A stretch of DNA of 64,000 nt from Acidihalobacter ferrooxydans. GTDB taxonomy: Bacteria; Pseudomonadota; Gammaproteobacteria; DSM-5130; Acidihalobacteraceae. Within the stretch, counting starts at the first letter, position 1, and each line of letters starts with the position of its first letter. Both the position numbers and the translations under genes were made by a program. The DNA lies in NCBI RefSeq assembly GCF_001975725.1, contig NZ_CP019434.1, positions 2,191,486 to 2,255,485 on the forward strand. Reading direction: 5' to 3'. Below the pieces are notes generated by a model that saw nothing but the letters and a program-made list of their open reading frames with translations, made no database searches and was not told where the DNA came from. This document shows positions 19,365-27,711 of the stretch, piece by piece.

Positions 19365-21325
19365 ATAACACCTCCAGCACTGCGCTCATCCGCCGCCACC
19401 CCGGCAAAAAACGCCACGGCCTCCGCCTCGTCCCGCGTGACCGGCGCCGCCGCTGGCAGGCTGTTGCGGAACACGCTGCCATAACTGCCCTGATCCAAAC
19501 GCGGGTCGCAGACGATCAACACCCCGCGGTCGTGAATATCACGAATCAGACGCCCCACACCCTGCTTGAAGGCGATCACCGCGCGCGGCAGTTGAACGTC
19601 ACGAAACGGATTTCCACCCTTGGCCCGCAATGCATCCGAACGCGCCTTGAGCAAAGGATCGTCCGGCGCTGCAAACGGCAGCTTGTCCATCACCACACAG
19701 GCGAGCGCGTCGCCCTGCACATCCACCCCTTCCCAGAAACTCTGCGCACCCAGCAGCACCGCATTGCCCGCCTCGCGGAACTGCTCCAGCAATTCACGCC
19801 GCGATGCGCCGCCCTGTACGAGCAGCAAGCGTTCGGTTTTGTGCGCCAGCAAGCCCGCCGCCGCCTGTAGCGCCCGATGGCTGGTAAACAGCAGGAAAGT
19901 CCCGCCCGAATTCGCCTCGATGATCGGCAATGCGGCCGCGACGACCGCCTGCGTGTAGCCTGGCGTATTCGGCTGTGGCAAACCCTGCGGCCGGTAAATC
20001 AGAGCTTGCCGCGCATAATCGAACGGACTGCCGAGCAGCAAGCTGCGCGGCGAGGCCAGGCCCAGCTGTGCATTGAAATGCGTGAAATCATCGCCCACTG
20101 CAAGCGTCGCCGAAGTAAATACCCACGCCGCCGGATAACGCGCCTTGTGCTTGGCGAAGGTTCCCGCGATGTCCAGCGGGGTCAGGTTCAGAGAAAAGCT
20201 GCGCGTATGCGTCTCGCACCAGCGCACCGCCTCCACGTCCGGCTCAAGAAAGCGCGCCAGACGCTCCTGTGCCGCCCGCGCCCGTCGCTCGACAGCCTGC
20301 AACGCGCGCCCGCGCTCGGCCACGGCGGCCAATGCAGCCTGCAAGCCCTGTAACGCCGTGCCCAGCTCGTCGAGCGCGGCAGTCACCTCCTCGCGCGCGG
20401 CCAGTGCATCCCAGGCCTGGCGGCTTGCGCCGTGAGCCAGTACGGACCGGATACCGCGCACCGCGAATTCCAGATCGCGGGCCAGATCGCGCAACTCCGG
20501 CTGATCGGGCGCCTCGTTGATACTCGCGGCAACCGTATCCCGCGCCAATTCGCTCAACACCCGCGAACTGACCTTCATGCCGAAGAAATTCGAGGCGACC
20601 TCGGGCAGCTGATGCGCTTCGTCGAGGATAAAGGCATTCGCGCTGGGCAGGATTTCGCCGAAGCCCTCTTCCTTGAGCGCCAGATCGGCGAAAAACAGAT
20701 GATGGTTGATGACCACCACATCGGCTTCCTGCGCCGCCCGCCGCGCCTGCAGCACATGACAGTCGCCAATATCCGGGCATTCCTGACCCAGGCAATTTTC
20801 GGCGGTCGAGGTCACTTTCGGCCAGATCGAGGCCTGTTCCGGCACGCTCGCCAGACCGGCGGTATCGCCATCGGGCGTGCGGCGTGACCAGGCATCGACC
20901 AGACGCAACTGCGCGGCATCCTCGACCTCCCGCCCCGCGCTGAACTCGACGTACTGGCGCAGCCGATAGCGGCACAGATAATTGCTGCGCCCCTTGAGCA
21001 GGGTGCAGCGTGCCTCGCGCCGCAAGGCCCGCCGCACCACGGGGAGGTCCTTGCGAAACAACTGATCCTGAAGGTTTTTGGTGCCGGTCGACACGATGAC
21101 CTTGCCGCCGCTCGCCAGCGCCGGGAGCAGATAGGCAAAGGTCTTGCCCACGCCAGTACCGGCCTCGACCACCAGCGTCTCGTTATCGGTCAACGCCTCG
21201 GCCACCGCCGCCGCCATTTCGACCTGCTGCACGCGCGGCACGAAGCCGGAAAGCGTTTCGGTCAGTGGGCCGTCTGCGGCAAAAACGCCGCGCACGCGCT
21301 CGACCAGCGGTGTCGCCTGACTCAT
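19361..21325 (-). CDS. yoaA: DinG/YoaA-family Fe-S helicase
   Basis: A 654-residue XPD-like superfamily 2 helicase. Walker A is EAGTGVGKTFAYL and the DEAH box is FILDEAHQLPEV. Cysteines of the 4Fe-4S domain appear as GRSNYLC and then ENC, QEC and GDC about 60-90 residues later. C-terminal helicase motifs include GVGRLIRD. YoaA acts with the polymerase subunit HolC in E. coli damage tolerance. The start is 31 bp after the lipoprotein stop, and the stop overlaps tsaB. DinG is the other possibility, but length and sequence fit YoaA better. Confidence 0.9.
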   Translation of the reverse strand: MSQATPLVERVRGVFAADGPLTETLSGFVPRVQQVEMAAAVAEALTDNETLVVEAGTGVGKTFAYLLPALASGGKVIVSTGTKNLQDQLFRKDLPVVRRALRREARCTLLKGRSNYLCRYRLRQYVEFSAGREVEDAAQLRLVDAWSRRTPDGDTAGLASVPEQASIWPKVTSTAENCLGQECPDIGDCHVLQARRAAQEADVVVINHHLFFADLALKEEGFGEILPSANAFILDEAHQLPEVASNFFGMKVSSRVLSELARDTVAASINEAPDQPELRDLARDLEFAVRGIRSVLAHGASRQAWDALAAREEVTAALDELGTALQGLQAALAAVAERGRALQAVERRARAAQERLARFLEPDVEAVRWCETHTRSFSLNLTPLDIAGTFAKHKARYPAAWVFTSATLAVGDDFTHFNAQLGLASPRSLLLGSPFDYARQALIYRPQGLPQPNTPGYTQAVVAAALPIIEANSGGTFLLFTSHRALQAAAGLLAHKTERLLLVQGGASRRELLEQFREAGNAVLLGAQSFWEGVDVQGDALACVVMDKLPFAAPDDPLLKARSDALRAKGGNPFRDVQLPRAVIAFKQGVGRLIRDIHDRGVLIVCDPRLDQGSYGSVFRNSLPAAAPVTRDEAEAVAFFAGVAADERSAGGVM

Positions 21326-21356
21326 GAAATACTCACTCTATTGTGCTCGTAAAGCC

Positions 21357-21848
21357 TCACTGCGCCTGCGCCCGTCGCGTGGCTGCCGCCGCCCCGCTGG
21401 CATCGCCCAGCGCCCGCCGGGATGCCGCGATGATGCGCCAGTTGATCTGCCGCACCGCACGCTCGCCCGCGGCAAAGGAATTGGACTTGAGCGCCAGGGT
21501 CTGTGCCTGACGGTACTCGCCCTGGCTGTAGCGCACCGCAGCAAGGCGCTGCCACAGCAGGGGATTGCGGGGGGCAATGCTCAGGGCCCGTTCGAGCTGA
21601 CGCGACGCCTGCGACCAGTCCTGCCGCCGCGCCGCGGCATCGGCTGCTGTAGCCAGCGCCAGCGCCGCCGCCGGCATGCTGCGCGGATTCCGCTCCGGCG
21701 TGCCCTGCAACCCACTCGGCGGCGCCACGGCTGGCGTGGCCTGCTTCGAAGGCGGCGCGAGCGGCCGGGGCGCGGTCGCGCAACCGGCCAGCCACACGGC
21801 TCCGAGCACCATCAGCAAGCGCAGATACGTGTTGTGTCTGATAGTCAT
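21357..21848 (-). CDS. TPR-type lipoprotein in the mrcB operon
   Basis: The predicted product has 163 residues. The signal peptide MTIRHNTYLRLLMVLGAVWL ends at a lipobox LAGC. A Pro/Ala-rich linker follows, then a short TPR-like region (WSQASRQLERALSIAPRNPL and GEYRQAQTLALKSNSF). The ATG at 21848 overlaps the mrcB stop as ATGA; the longer frame from 22007 is inside mrcB. Small TPR lipoproteins beside PBP1b often assist peptidoglycan synthesis, but a specific role here is inference. I do not recognise a named family beyond the TPR. Confidence 0.8.
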   Translation of the reverse strand: MTIRHNTYLRLLMVLGAVWLAGCATAPRPLAPPSKQATPAVAPPSGLQGTPERNPRSMPAAALALATAADAAARRQDWSQASRQLERALSIAPRNPLLWQRLAAVRYSQGEYRQAQTLALKSNSFAAGERAVRQINWRIIAASRRALGDASGAAAATRRAQAQ

Positions 21849-24202
21849 TTCAGCAATCCCTTGAACCATTCGAGCGCCCGGCGCGTCGCACTGACCTGAC
21901 AGGATGACGTGCCGCTCGGCTCGCTGCCCTTGATAAATGCCATCCACTGCGCACCGGGACAATAATCCTGTGTGCGCAGGCCGGTTTGCGGATCGATGGT
22001 TGTCCATGTCACATCGGCGGGCTGCGTGATGTGCAGCGATTGCGCATTGATGCCGCGCATGATCGCCGCCCAGATCGGCAGTGCGCCGGTCGCACCGGTC
22101 AGACCGGCCGGGCGGTTGTCATCCCGGCCGACCCAGACCACCGCGACGGCATTGCCGCCAAAACCGGCGAACCAGCTATCGCGCAAGTCGTTGGTCGTGC
22201 CCGTTTTCCCGGCCACTTCCAGCCCCGCCGGCAATAGCGTCTTGAGCGACCTGGCCGTACCCCGCCGGGTCACGTCATGCAGCGCCGCATCGAGCAGATA
22301 TACCGCGCTTTCAGGCGCGGCGCGTTCAATCTTGAGCGGGTACCGCTGCAGCGAGTTGCCGCGCGGATCGACCACCGTCTGGATCGCCCGCAACGGCGCC
22401 CGATAACCGCCCGCCGCCAGCGTCTGGTACATCTGCGCAACCTCCAGCGGCGGCACCGGCACCGCGCCGAGCAGAATCGCCGGATACTCGGCTATCGGCT
22501 GCTTGATCCCCAGCGCGTGCGCCGTCCTGATGACTGCCGGCAGCCCGAGATCGAGCCCCAGGCGTGCGCTGGATACGTTATAGGAGTGCACGAGCGCATC
22601 CATCAGCGGGACCTTGCCGTGATTGCGGCGATCATAATTCAGCGGCGACCACACCTGCTGCCCCTGCCCCGTGCGCACGTGCAGCGGCGAATCGTCCAGC
22701 AGCGTCGCCAGCGTATAGCGCTGCGGCTGCTCCAGCGCGGTCAGATAGGTCGCCGCCTTGAACAGCGAGCCGATCGAGCGCCGCGCATCGAGCGCCCGGT
22801 TGTAACCGTCGAAATTCGCCCGCCGCCCGCCAACCACGGCATACACCTCGCCGTTCTCGACCGAGGTCACCACCGCGGCCGCCTCCAGGGTGTCGCGCTT
22901 GATGTCGCGCCGCGCTTCCAGACGCCGCAGACCCTGATCGACCGCCCGCTGCGCGGCGACCTGCACCAGGGGTCGCAGCGTCGTGTAAATCACCAGCCCC
23001 TGCGTGCGCAGATCCTGCGCGCGGTAGTCGCGCCCCAACTGCCTGCGCACCAGATCGAGGAAATCCGGAAATGGCGTGACGCTGGACGGCGGCTTCGCAA
23101 TCACGCCGAGCGGCGCGGCTTGCGCGCGGCGCAGGCTGGCCGCGTCAAGCTCTCCGGCCGCGTGCAATTCGCGCAGCACCCGATTGCGACGCGCCAGCGC
23201 ACGCGCGGGATGGCGGCGCGGGTCGTAATACGTCGGCCCGCGCACCAGCGCGACCAGCAGGGCGATCTGCGCCGTATCGAGCTGCTGCACCGGCTTGCCG
23301 AAATAAAACTCGCTGGCCAGCCCCACCCCGTGGATCGCGCGCTGCCCGTCCTGCCCGAGATAGACCTCGTTGAGATACGTTTCGAGAATCGTGCGCTTGT
23401 CGTAATGCAGCTCAAGCAGCACCGCCATGATGGCCTCGTTGAACTTGCGCCACAGGCTGCGGCGATTGCTCAGGTAGAAATTCTTGACCAGCTGCTGAGT
23501 CAGCGTGCTGCCGCCCTGCACGAAACGCCGCGCGCGCAGATCGACAACCAGCGCACGGCCGATGGCGACCGGATCGACGCCGTGATGCAGGTAAAAGCGC
23601 CGATCCTCGACCGCTACCAGCGCCTTGGGCAACAGCGGCGGCAGTGCGTCCAGGCGCACCAGAATCCGGTCTTCGTGCGACAGCGGGTAGATTTTCGCGA
23701 TCAGTAACGGGCTGAGCCGGGCAAGCGCGACTGTCCGACCGGATACCGTCGACACACTGGCAACACGCCCCTGCGCAAACCGCACGGCCAGCGTGCGCGA
23801 AGGCTCGTTTCCGTCCGGTGAGGTGAAACCGCGGGTATGAATCAGATAACCGTCGCCCTGCACGGCGTAGGTGCCGGGCTGCGCCGCGCCCTTGCCGGTG
23901 CGCTCGAATTTGAGCAGCCGCAGCGCACGGCCGACGGCAGCCGCGTCGAGCCGCGCACCGGCGTACAACTCAAGCGGCGCAGCGTACACCCGCGCCGGCA
24001 GCGCATAACGCTTGGCCTCGAACTGACTGGTAATCAGATGATTAAGGTAGGCGACATAACCCCCGACACCGGCAGCCATGACGGCCAGGACCGCCAGCGC
24101 CCACCACAGCCTGCGGCGCGGGCGGCCGGAATGGCGACGTTGAGCTGCAGTACGGGCGGGCTTGCGCGAGGATCGCTTGCGCGAACGGGCGGATTTTGCC
24201 AT
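21845..24202 (-). CDS. mrcB: penicillin-binding protein 1B
   Basis: A bifunctional peptidoglycan glycosyltransferase and DD-transpeptidase of 785 residues. It has a basic cytoplasmic tail, one membrane helix (about 33-53), the UB2H-like region typical of PBP1b, the GT51 domain (VEDRRFYLHHGVDP, GGSTLTQQLVKNFYLS) and the transpeptidase domain with SIGSLFK, SYNVS and KTGTTND as the SxxK, SxN and KTG motifs. It is the first gene of the run ending in truD. The kinase fusion gene starts 73 bp away on the other strand, so the promoters are divergent. Confidence 0.95.
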   Translation of the reverse strand: MAKSARSRKRSSRKPARTAAQRRHSGRPRRRLWWALAVLAVMAAGVGGYVAYLNHLITSQFEAKRYALPARVYAAPLELYAGARLDAAAVGRALRLLKFERTGKGAAQPGTYAVQGDGYLIHTRGFTSPDGNEPSRTLAVRFAQGRVASVSTVSGRTVALARLSPLLIAKIYPLSHEDRILVRLDALPPLLPKALVAVEDRRFYLHHGVDPVAIGRALVVDLRARRFVQGGSTLTQQLVKNFYLSNRRSLWRKFNEAIMAVLLELHYDKRTILETYLNEVYLGQDGQRAIHGVGLASEFYFGKPVQQLDTAQIALLVALVRGPTYYDPRRHPARALARRNRVLRELHAAGELDAASLRRAQAAPLGVIAKPPSSVTPFPDFLDLVRRQLGRDYRAQDLRTQGLVIYTTLRPLVQVAAQRAVDQGLRRLEARRDIKRDTLEAAAVVTSVENGEVYAVVGGRRANFDGYNRALDARRSIGSLFKAATYLTALEQPQRYTLATLLDDSPLHVRTGQGQQVWSPLNYDRRNHGKVPLMDALVHSYNVSSARLGLDLGLPAVIRTAHALGIKQPIAEYPAILLGAVPVPPLEVAQMYQTLAAGGYRAPLRAIQTVVDPRGNSLQRYPLKIERAAPESAVYLLDAALHDVTRRGTARSLKTLLPAGLEVAGKTGTTNDLRDSWFAGFGGNAVAVVWVGRDDNRPAGLTGATGALPIWAAIMRGINAQSLHITQPADVTWTTIDPQTGLRTQDYCPGAQWMAFIKGSEPSGTSSCQVSATRRALEWFKGLLK

Positions 24203-24275
24203 GCGGCGGTTTGTCAGCGGAGAAAGGTGCGATTATCCTTGTCGCCCTCCCTCATCACAAGGATCAGGAGTACGC

Positions 24276-25820
24276 GTGCCGGACCTCTCGCTATTACTCG
24301 CCGGCCTGAGCCGGCCCGAAGCCTACCCGCATCCCGTCGACGAACTGCGCCTCATCCAGACGCACATCTCGGCGGTGTTGCTGACCGGCCCGTACGCCTA
24401 CAAGCTCAAAAAGCCGCTCGACCTCGGGTTTCTGGACTTTTCCACCCCCGAACGCCGCCGCCATTTTTGCGCGGAAGAACTGCGCCTGAACCGGCGCCTC
24501 GCGCCGCAACTCTATATCGACGTCCTGCCCGTCACCGGCAGCGCCGAAGCGCCCCGGATCGGCGGCTCGGGCGAACCCATCGACTACGTGCTGCGCATGC
24601 GGCAATTCGACCCCGAACAGCAACTCGACCGGATGCTTGAGCGCGGCGAACTCGACACCTCGTTCATCGACCGGCTGATCCCCAGGATAGCGGAGTTCCA
24701 CGCGGCGGCGGCCGTCGCGCCCGAAGACAGCGACTACGGCAGCCCCGAAACGGTGTTCGCCCCGATGCAGCAAAACTTCGATCAACTCCGCCCCCTGATC
24801 GACGACCCGGCGCAACAGGCGCAACTCGCGCGTCTCGAAGCCTGGACGCAGAGCCAATACGCCGCACTCAAGCCCCTGCTCGCCCAACGCCATGCCGCAG
24901 GGCATGTGCGCGAATGTCACGGCGACATGCACCTGGGCAACATCACACTGATCGACGGCGAAATCGCCATCTTCGACGGGATCGAATTCAATGCCGATTT
25001 CCGCTGGATCGACGTCGCCAACGAAATCGCTTTCCTGGTCATGGACCTGGCCAGCCGCGGCGCGCACGAACTGGCTCGGCACACGCTCAGCGCGTGGCTG
25101 GCAACCACGGGCGACTACGCCGCCCTGCCACTGATGCGCTTCTATCTCGCCTACCGCGCAATGGTGCGCGCCAAGGTCGCCAGCATCCGCCTCGGCCAGC
25201 CCGGACTCGACACCGCCGAACGCGACGATATCCTCGCGGCCTACCAGCGCTATGCCGATCTGGCCGAACGCTACACCGCAGCGGGCGAACCGGCGCTGAT
25301 CATCACGCACGGCTTTTCCGGCTCCGGCAAAACGACGGTCAGCGGCCACGTCGTCGACGCCCTGGGCGCGGTGCGCGTGCGTTCCGACATCGAACGCAAG
25401 CGCCTGCACGGCATGAATCCCGCAGCCGACTCGCACTCCGACCTCGGCAGCGGACTCTATGCCGCCGCCGCCACCGAAAAGACCTACGCCCACCTGCTCG
25501 ATCTGGCCGACACCATCATGCGCGCAGGCTATGCCGCCATCGTCGATGCCACCTTCCTCGACCGCGACCAGCGCGAGCGCTTCGCGGCACTGGCCGCCGA
25601 ACGCGCATGCCCGTTCCTGATTCTCGCCGTGGCAGCGGACGAGGCAACCGTGCGACAACGCCTCCAACTGCGCCACGGCGATGCCTCGGAAGCGAACGCC
25701 GCGGTCGTGGCGCACCAGCGTCACCATGCAGACCCGCTGGGCGACGACGAACCTGTGATCACCGTAGACAGCGCGGCACCGCTACCGCTGGCGACAATTG
25801 AAGCGCACCTGAAACGCTAG
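24276..25820 (+). CDS. APH-like kinase fused to a P-loop AAA_33 kinase
   Basis: A 514-residue two-domain protein. The N-terminal part (about 1-330) is an aminoglycoside-phosphotransferase-like fold with the Brenner-type motif ECHGDMHLGNITL and IAIFDGIEFN. The C-terminal part (about 345-510) has a Walker A motif GFSGSGKTTVSG and resembles small-molecule P-loop kinases (RVRSDIERKRLHGM, VDATFLDRDQRERF). The fusion is a known family (COG2187 plus COG0645) without a settled substrate. I chose the GTG at 24276, 5 bp after AGGAG; an upstream ATG at 24162 overlaps mrcB. Confidence 0.85.
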   Translation: MPDLSLLLAGLSRPEAYPHPVDELRLIQTHISAVLLTGPYAYKLKKPLDLGFLDFSTPERRRHFCAEELRLNRRLAPQLYIDVLPVTGSAEAPRIGGSGEPIDYVLRMRQFDPEQQLDRMLERGELDTSFIDRLIPRIAEFHAAAAVAPEDSDYGSPETVFAPMQQNFDQLRPLIDDPAQQAQLARLEAWTQSQYAALKPLLAQRHAAGHVRECHGDMHLGNITLIDGEIAIFDGIEFNADFRWIDVANEIAFLVMDLASRGAHELARHTLSAWLATTGDYAALPLMRFYLAYRAMVRAKVASIRLGQPGLDTAERDDILAAYQRYADLAERYTAAGEPALIITHGFSGSGKTTVSGHVVDALGAVRVRSDIERKRLHGMNPAADSHSDLGSGLYAAAATEKTYAHLLDLADTIMRAGYAAIVDATFLDRDQRERFAALAAERACPFLILAVAADEATVRQRLQLRHGDASEANAAVVAHQRHHADPLGDDEPVITVDSAAPLPLATIEAHLKR

Positions 25821-26145
25821 GCAGTGTCTCATCGTGTCACCCGGACAATCCACTGGATGAGGCAGGCTTGCGTGTTTGGCGGGTATTATTCGACTTTCAG
25901 TCGGGTGATTATGCGTTCTGAGAGGATGTTGGTTTGCGAGATCCGAACCCGATTTGCGTGGCGGCAATAACCCCCTAATGAGGTTGGGTTTTTGCCCGAT
26001 AACCAAGACAATATCAGCTTATCAGAGCCTCACAGGCATTGATAAGTTGATATTGACCGGCAAATCAGGCATTTTTTCCTGAAAATCCGGTGAATATGCA
26101 CTTATCAAGGCATAATTGCCTGATAATAAATGGTTAGCGGTGAAA
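25821..26145. other. intergenic boundary of the AT-rich island, with palindromes
   Basis: This 325-bp gap marks the change from GC-rich host DNA to an AT-rich island. At 25839-25852 is ACCCGGACAATCCA, the end sequence of family A, without a recognisable rest of the element. At 26009-26024 and 26040-26055 is a 16-bp inverted repeat (CAATATCAGCTTATCA, 15 of 16 matching). At 26102-26126 is a second, bulged one (TTATCAAGGCA/TTGCCTGATAA). The motif TTATCA/TGATAA occurs four times. No complete attC could be built here. Confidence 0.55.
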
Positions 26146-26571
26146 ATGAACGAAGCAAAACCAAAGAAAAAGAGAGTTGATGGTCAAGTAACAGGGCTGG
26201 CGGGAGAATTTTTTGTCGCTGGTGAGCTGCTAAAAAGAAATCTGCAAACATCCATCACTTTCGGCAATGCGAAAGCAATAGATATTTTTGCGCACAGCGA
26301 AGAATCAGGAATCACATACACGGTTCAAGTGAAATCACTACGGTCAAAAAATTACTTTCCGCTCAAAAGATCAGCGATAGTTGAAAGCCAAATATATGTC
26401 TTTGTCATCTTGAACAAGCCTGGAGTTCAAACACAATATTTCGTAGTAGAAGGTTCTGTTTTGGCTTCTGCTACCGAGGAGTTGGGCAAATACCTCGATG
26501 ATCCCAAGTTTCCTGGTATTGGTTGGAGGGCTTTGGAGCCTTTTCAAGATAATTGGCAGGTATTTAAATGA
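26146..26571 (+). CDS. cassette gene: PD-(D/E)XK nuclease-fold-like protein
   Basis: A 141-residue protein of unknown function. The N-terminus is Lys-rich (MNEAKPKKKRVDGQ). Then come AGEFFVAGELLKRNLQTSI, AIDIFAH and YTVQVKSL, which have the order Glu ... Asp ... Gln-X-Lys expected of a PD-(D/E)XK fold. Similar short proteins are annotated as group I intron endonuclease-like or hypothetical. A catalytic role is inferred from these residues only. The ATG at 26146 is chosen; an in-frame TTG at 26116 is less likely. The gene is much more AT-rich than mrcB or sqr, and its stop is 5 bp before attC site 1, as in an integron cassette. Confidence 0.7.
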   Translation: MNEAKPKKKRVDGQVTGLAGEFFVAGELLKRNLQTSITFGNAKAIDIFAHSEESGITYTVQVKSLRSKNYFPLKRSAIVESQIYVFVILNKPGVQTQYFVVEGSVLASATEELGKYLDDPKFPGIGWRALEPFQDNWQVFK

Positions 26572-26576
26572 ATTCC

Positions 26577-26691
26577 GCTAACAAGTACATCCAGCCGACC
26601 CACAACTCCGCGCGGCTTATTGCGCATGGCTGCGCCATTGTTGCGCAAACGCCGCACTCCGTTGCGGTCGGTTGATGTTGAGCGTTAGGGC
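26577..26691 (+). other. attC: attC-like recombination site 1 of a gene cassette
   Basis: A 115-bp imperfect palindrome runs from GCTAAC to GTTAGGGC. The outer arms GCTAACAAGTACATCCAG + CCGACC and GGTCGGTTGATGT + TGAGCGTTAGG pair when folded (TAAC/GTTA, ACATC/GATGT, CCGACC/GGTCGG) with unpaired bases between boxes, as in attC R''/L'' and L'/R'. The 3' core G^TTAGG fits the crossover consensus except for its last position. It lies right behind a cassette-sized ORF. Confidence 0.78.
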
Positions 26692-26712
26692 TAAAAAGGA
26701 GACATACAGTCA

Positions 26713-27498
26713 GTGACAAAACATACAGCATATGATTTTCCAGACCTCTTTCGTGACTTTGCTTTAATGCCGAAGTTTGATGAGAACATGGAAACACTGA
26801 AGGAAATGGCTGAGCCAGAGGATTGGGATTATAAAAACACTGAGCAACACCATGATCACCCAGTTCTTAGAAATTACATCACCTACACATACAGGCGTGT
26901 TGCAGAAGAGAAAAAGATCGCCGTAACTACTGATGAAGAATATTGCTGTTGGAATTGCGGTTTAATTACTAAAAGCCAAGAGCCCATATTTCTATTATTT
27001 AGCAAAAACAAACTAGATCACTCAGACCCGTATTGGCACTTCTGGAAATTTGTTCGCAAAGGCGAATGGGATCTAAATAGATTCTCTTCTCTCCCCGAGA
27101 TGCCTCACTATTTTGAAGATCCATCAGTATTGGTGTTTGACACAAGAAAAGATTTGAGAATCAATGTAGAGCATGTTGTAGCCGACAATCTAAAACGCTT
27201 CCCGACTGCCTTGCAAAGCATGAATCCATACGGCTTGCAAAATATCGTAAAGGGGTCAATTGATTCTGCCATAGAGCGGGTTAAGCGCAACTACAAAACA
27301 GCCATACCACAGTATTATCAAGGCAGCATTCAGTTGCTTCTTCCTCTTAGCCTTACCGATCCTGGGAAAGCTGATTTGGCGCTAGTGGTAGAAAGGTTTT
27401 CTGACTTCTACAGGGCATCAACATGCTTAACATTGGATATGGCGTACAACAATGCAAGGCAATTGGCTAGGCCCGATCGTGATTGGCTTGCACCATAG
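26713..27498 (+). CDS. cassette gene: DUF3825-domain protein
   Basis: The 261-residue protein has a GTG start at 26713 and AAGGAG about 11 bp upstream. The central and C-terminal parts match the DUF3825 pattern: HPVLRNYITYTYRRVAEEKK, CWNCGLITKSQEPIFLLF, YFEDPSVLVFDTRKDLRIN and HVVADNLKRFP. The last ~70 residues (QGSIQLLLPLSLTDPGKADL and LDMAYNNARQLARP) are also typical. The biochemical function of DUF3825 is not known. The gene is AT-rich and lies between two attC-like sites, so it is a complete cassette. Confidence 0.78.
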   Translation: MTKHTAYDFPDLFRDFALMPKFDENMETLKEMAEPEDWDYKNTEQHHDHPVLRNYITYTYRRVAEEKKIAVTTDEEYCCWNCGLITKSQEPIFLLFSKNKLDHSDPYWHFWKFVRKGEWDLNRFSSLPEMPHYFEDPSVLVFDTRKDLRINVEHVVADNLKRFPTALQSMNPYGLQNIVKGSIDSAIERVKRNYKTAIPQYYQGSIQLLLPLSLTDPGKADLALVVERFSDFYRASTCLTLDMAYNNARQLARPDRDWLAP

Positions 27499-27509
27499 TG
27501 GCATATATA

Positions 27510-27580
27510 GCCCTAACCAGGCGCTCCACCCGACCAAAAACCGCTTTGCGGTTTTCGTCGGGTGAGCTAGGTCGTTGGGC
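27510..27580 (+). other. attC: attC-like recombination site 2 of a gene cassette
   Basis: A 71-bp site running from GCCCTAAC to GTTGGGC. GCTCCACCCGAC near the 5' side pairs with GTCGGGTGAGC near the 3' side, and the outer R boxes GCCCTAAC and GTTGGGC pair with each other. The loop is a short AAAACCGC/GCGGTTTT hairpin. GTTGGGC fits the crossover consensus GTTRRRY exactly. It starts 11 bp after the DUF3825 stop codon. Confidence 0.85.
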
Positions 27581-27635
27581 GTAATAATAAATGAAGCAAC
27601 TTTGGTTTACGTCAGGAAAGTTTAAGCCACTTCCC

Positions 27636-27677
27636 AAAATTGGGGTCAGGTCTTGCAATCAAGCATTATTGTTTAGA
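27636..27677 (+). repeat. 42-bp direct repeat, copy 1
   Basis: The 42 bases starting AAAATTGGGGTCAGGTCTTG and ending TTATTGTTTAGA recur without mismatch at 28351-28392. The two copies flank the parDE genes. After copy 1 a half-site (GTACAACATTAGGC, around 27702-27715) looks like the 3' arm of an attC whose 5' arm is missing. Confidence 0.85.
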
Positions 27678-27711
27678 ATACGCACCTGCACGACCCGAAT
27701 TGCGTACAACA

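Noticed and set aside
22277-23707. 476-codon plus-strand frame inside mrcB
   Set aside because: Antisense shadow of a GC-rich gene; Arg- and Gln-rich translation without recognisable domains.
25970-26137. Possible additional attC site from CCCTAAT to GGTTAGCGG
   Set aside because: The outer arms do not pair convincingly and the 3' core GTTAGCG does not fit GTTRRRY. Only the inner palindromes are clear.
27467-27658. 63-codon minus-strand frame across attC site 2
   Set aside because: It crosses the recombination site and has no similarity or ribosome-binding site.
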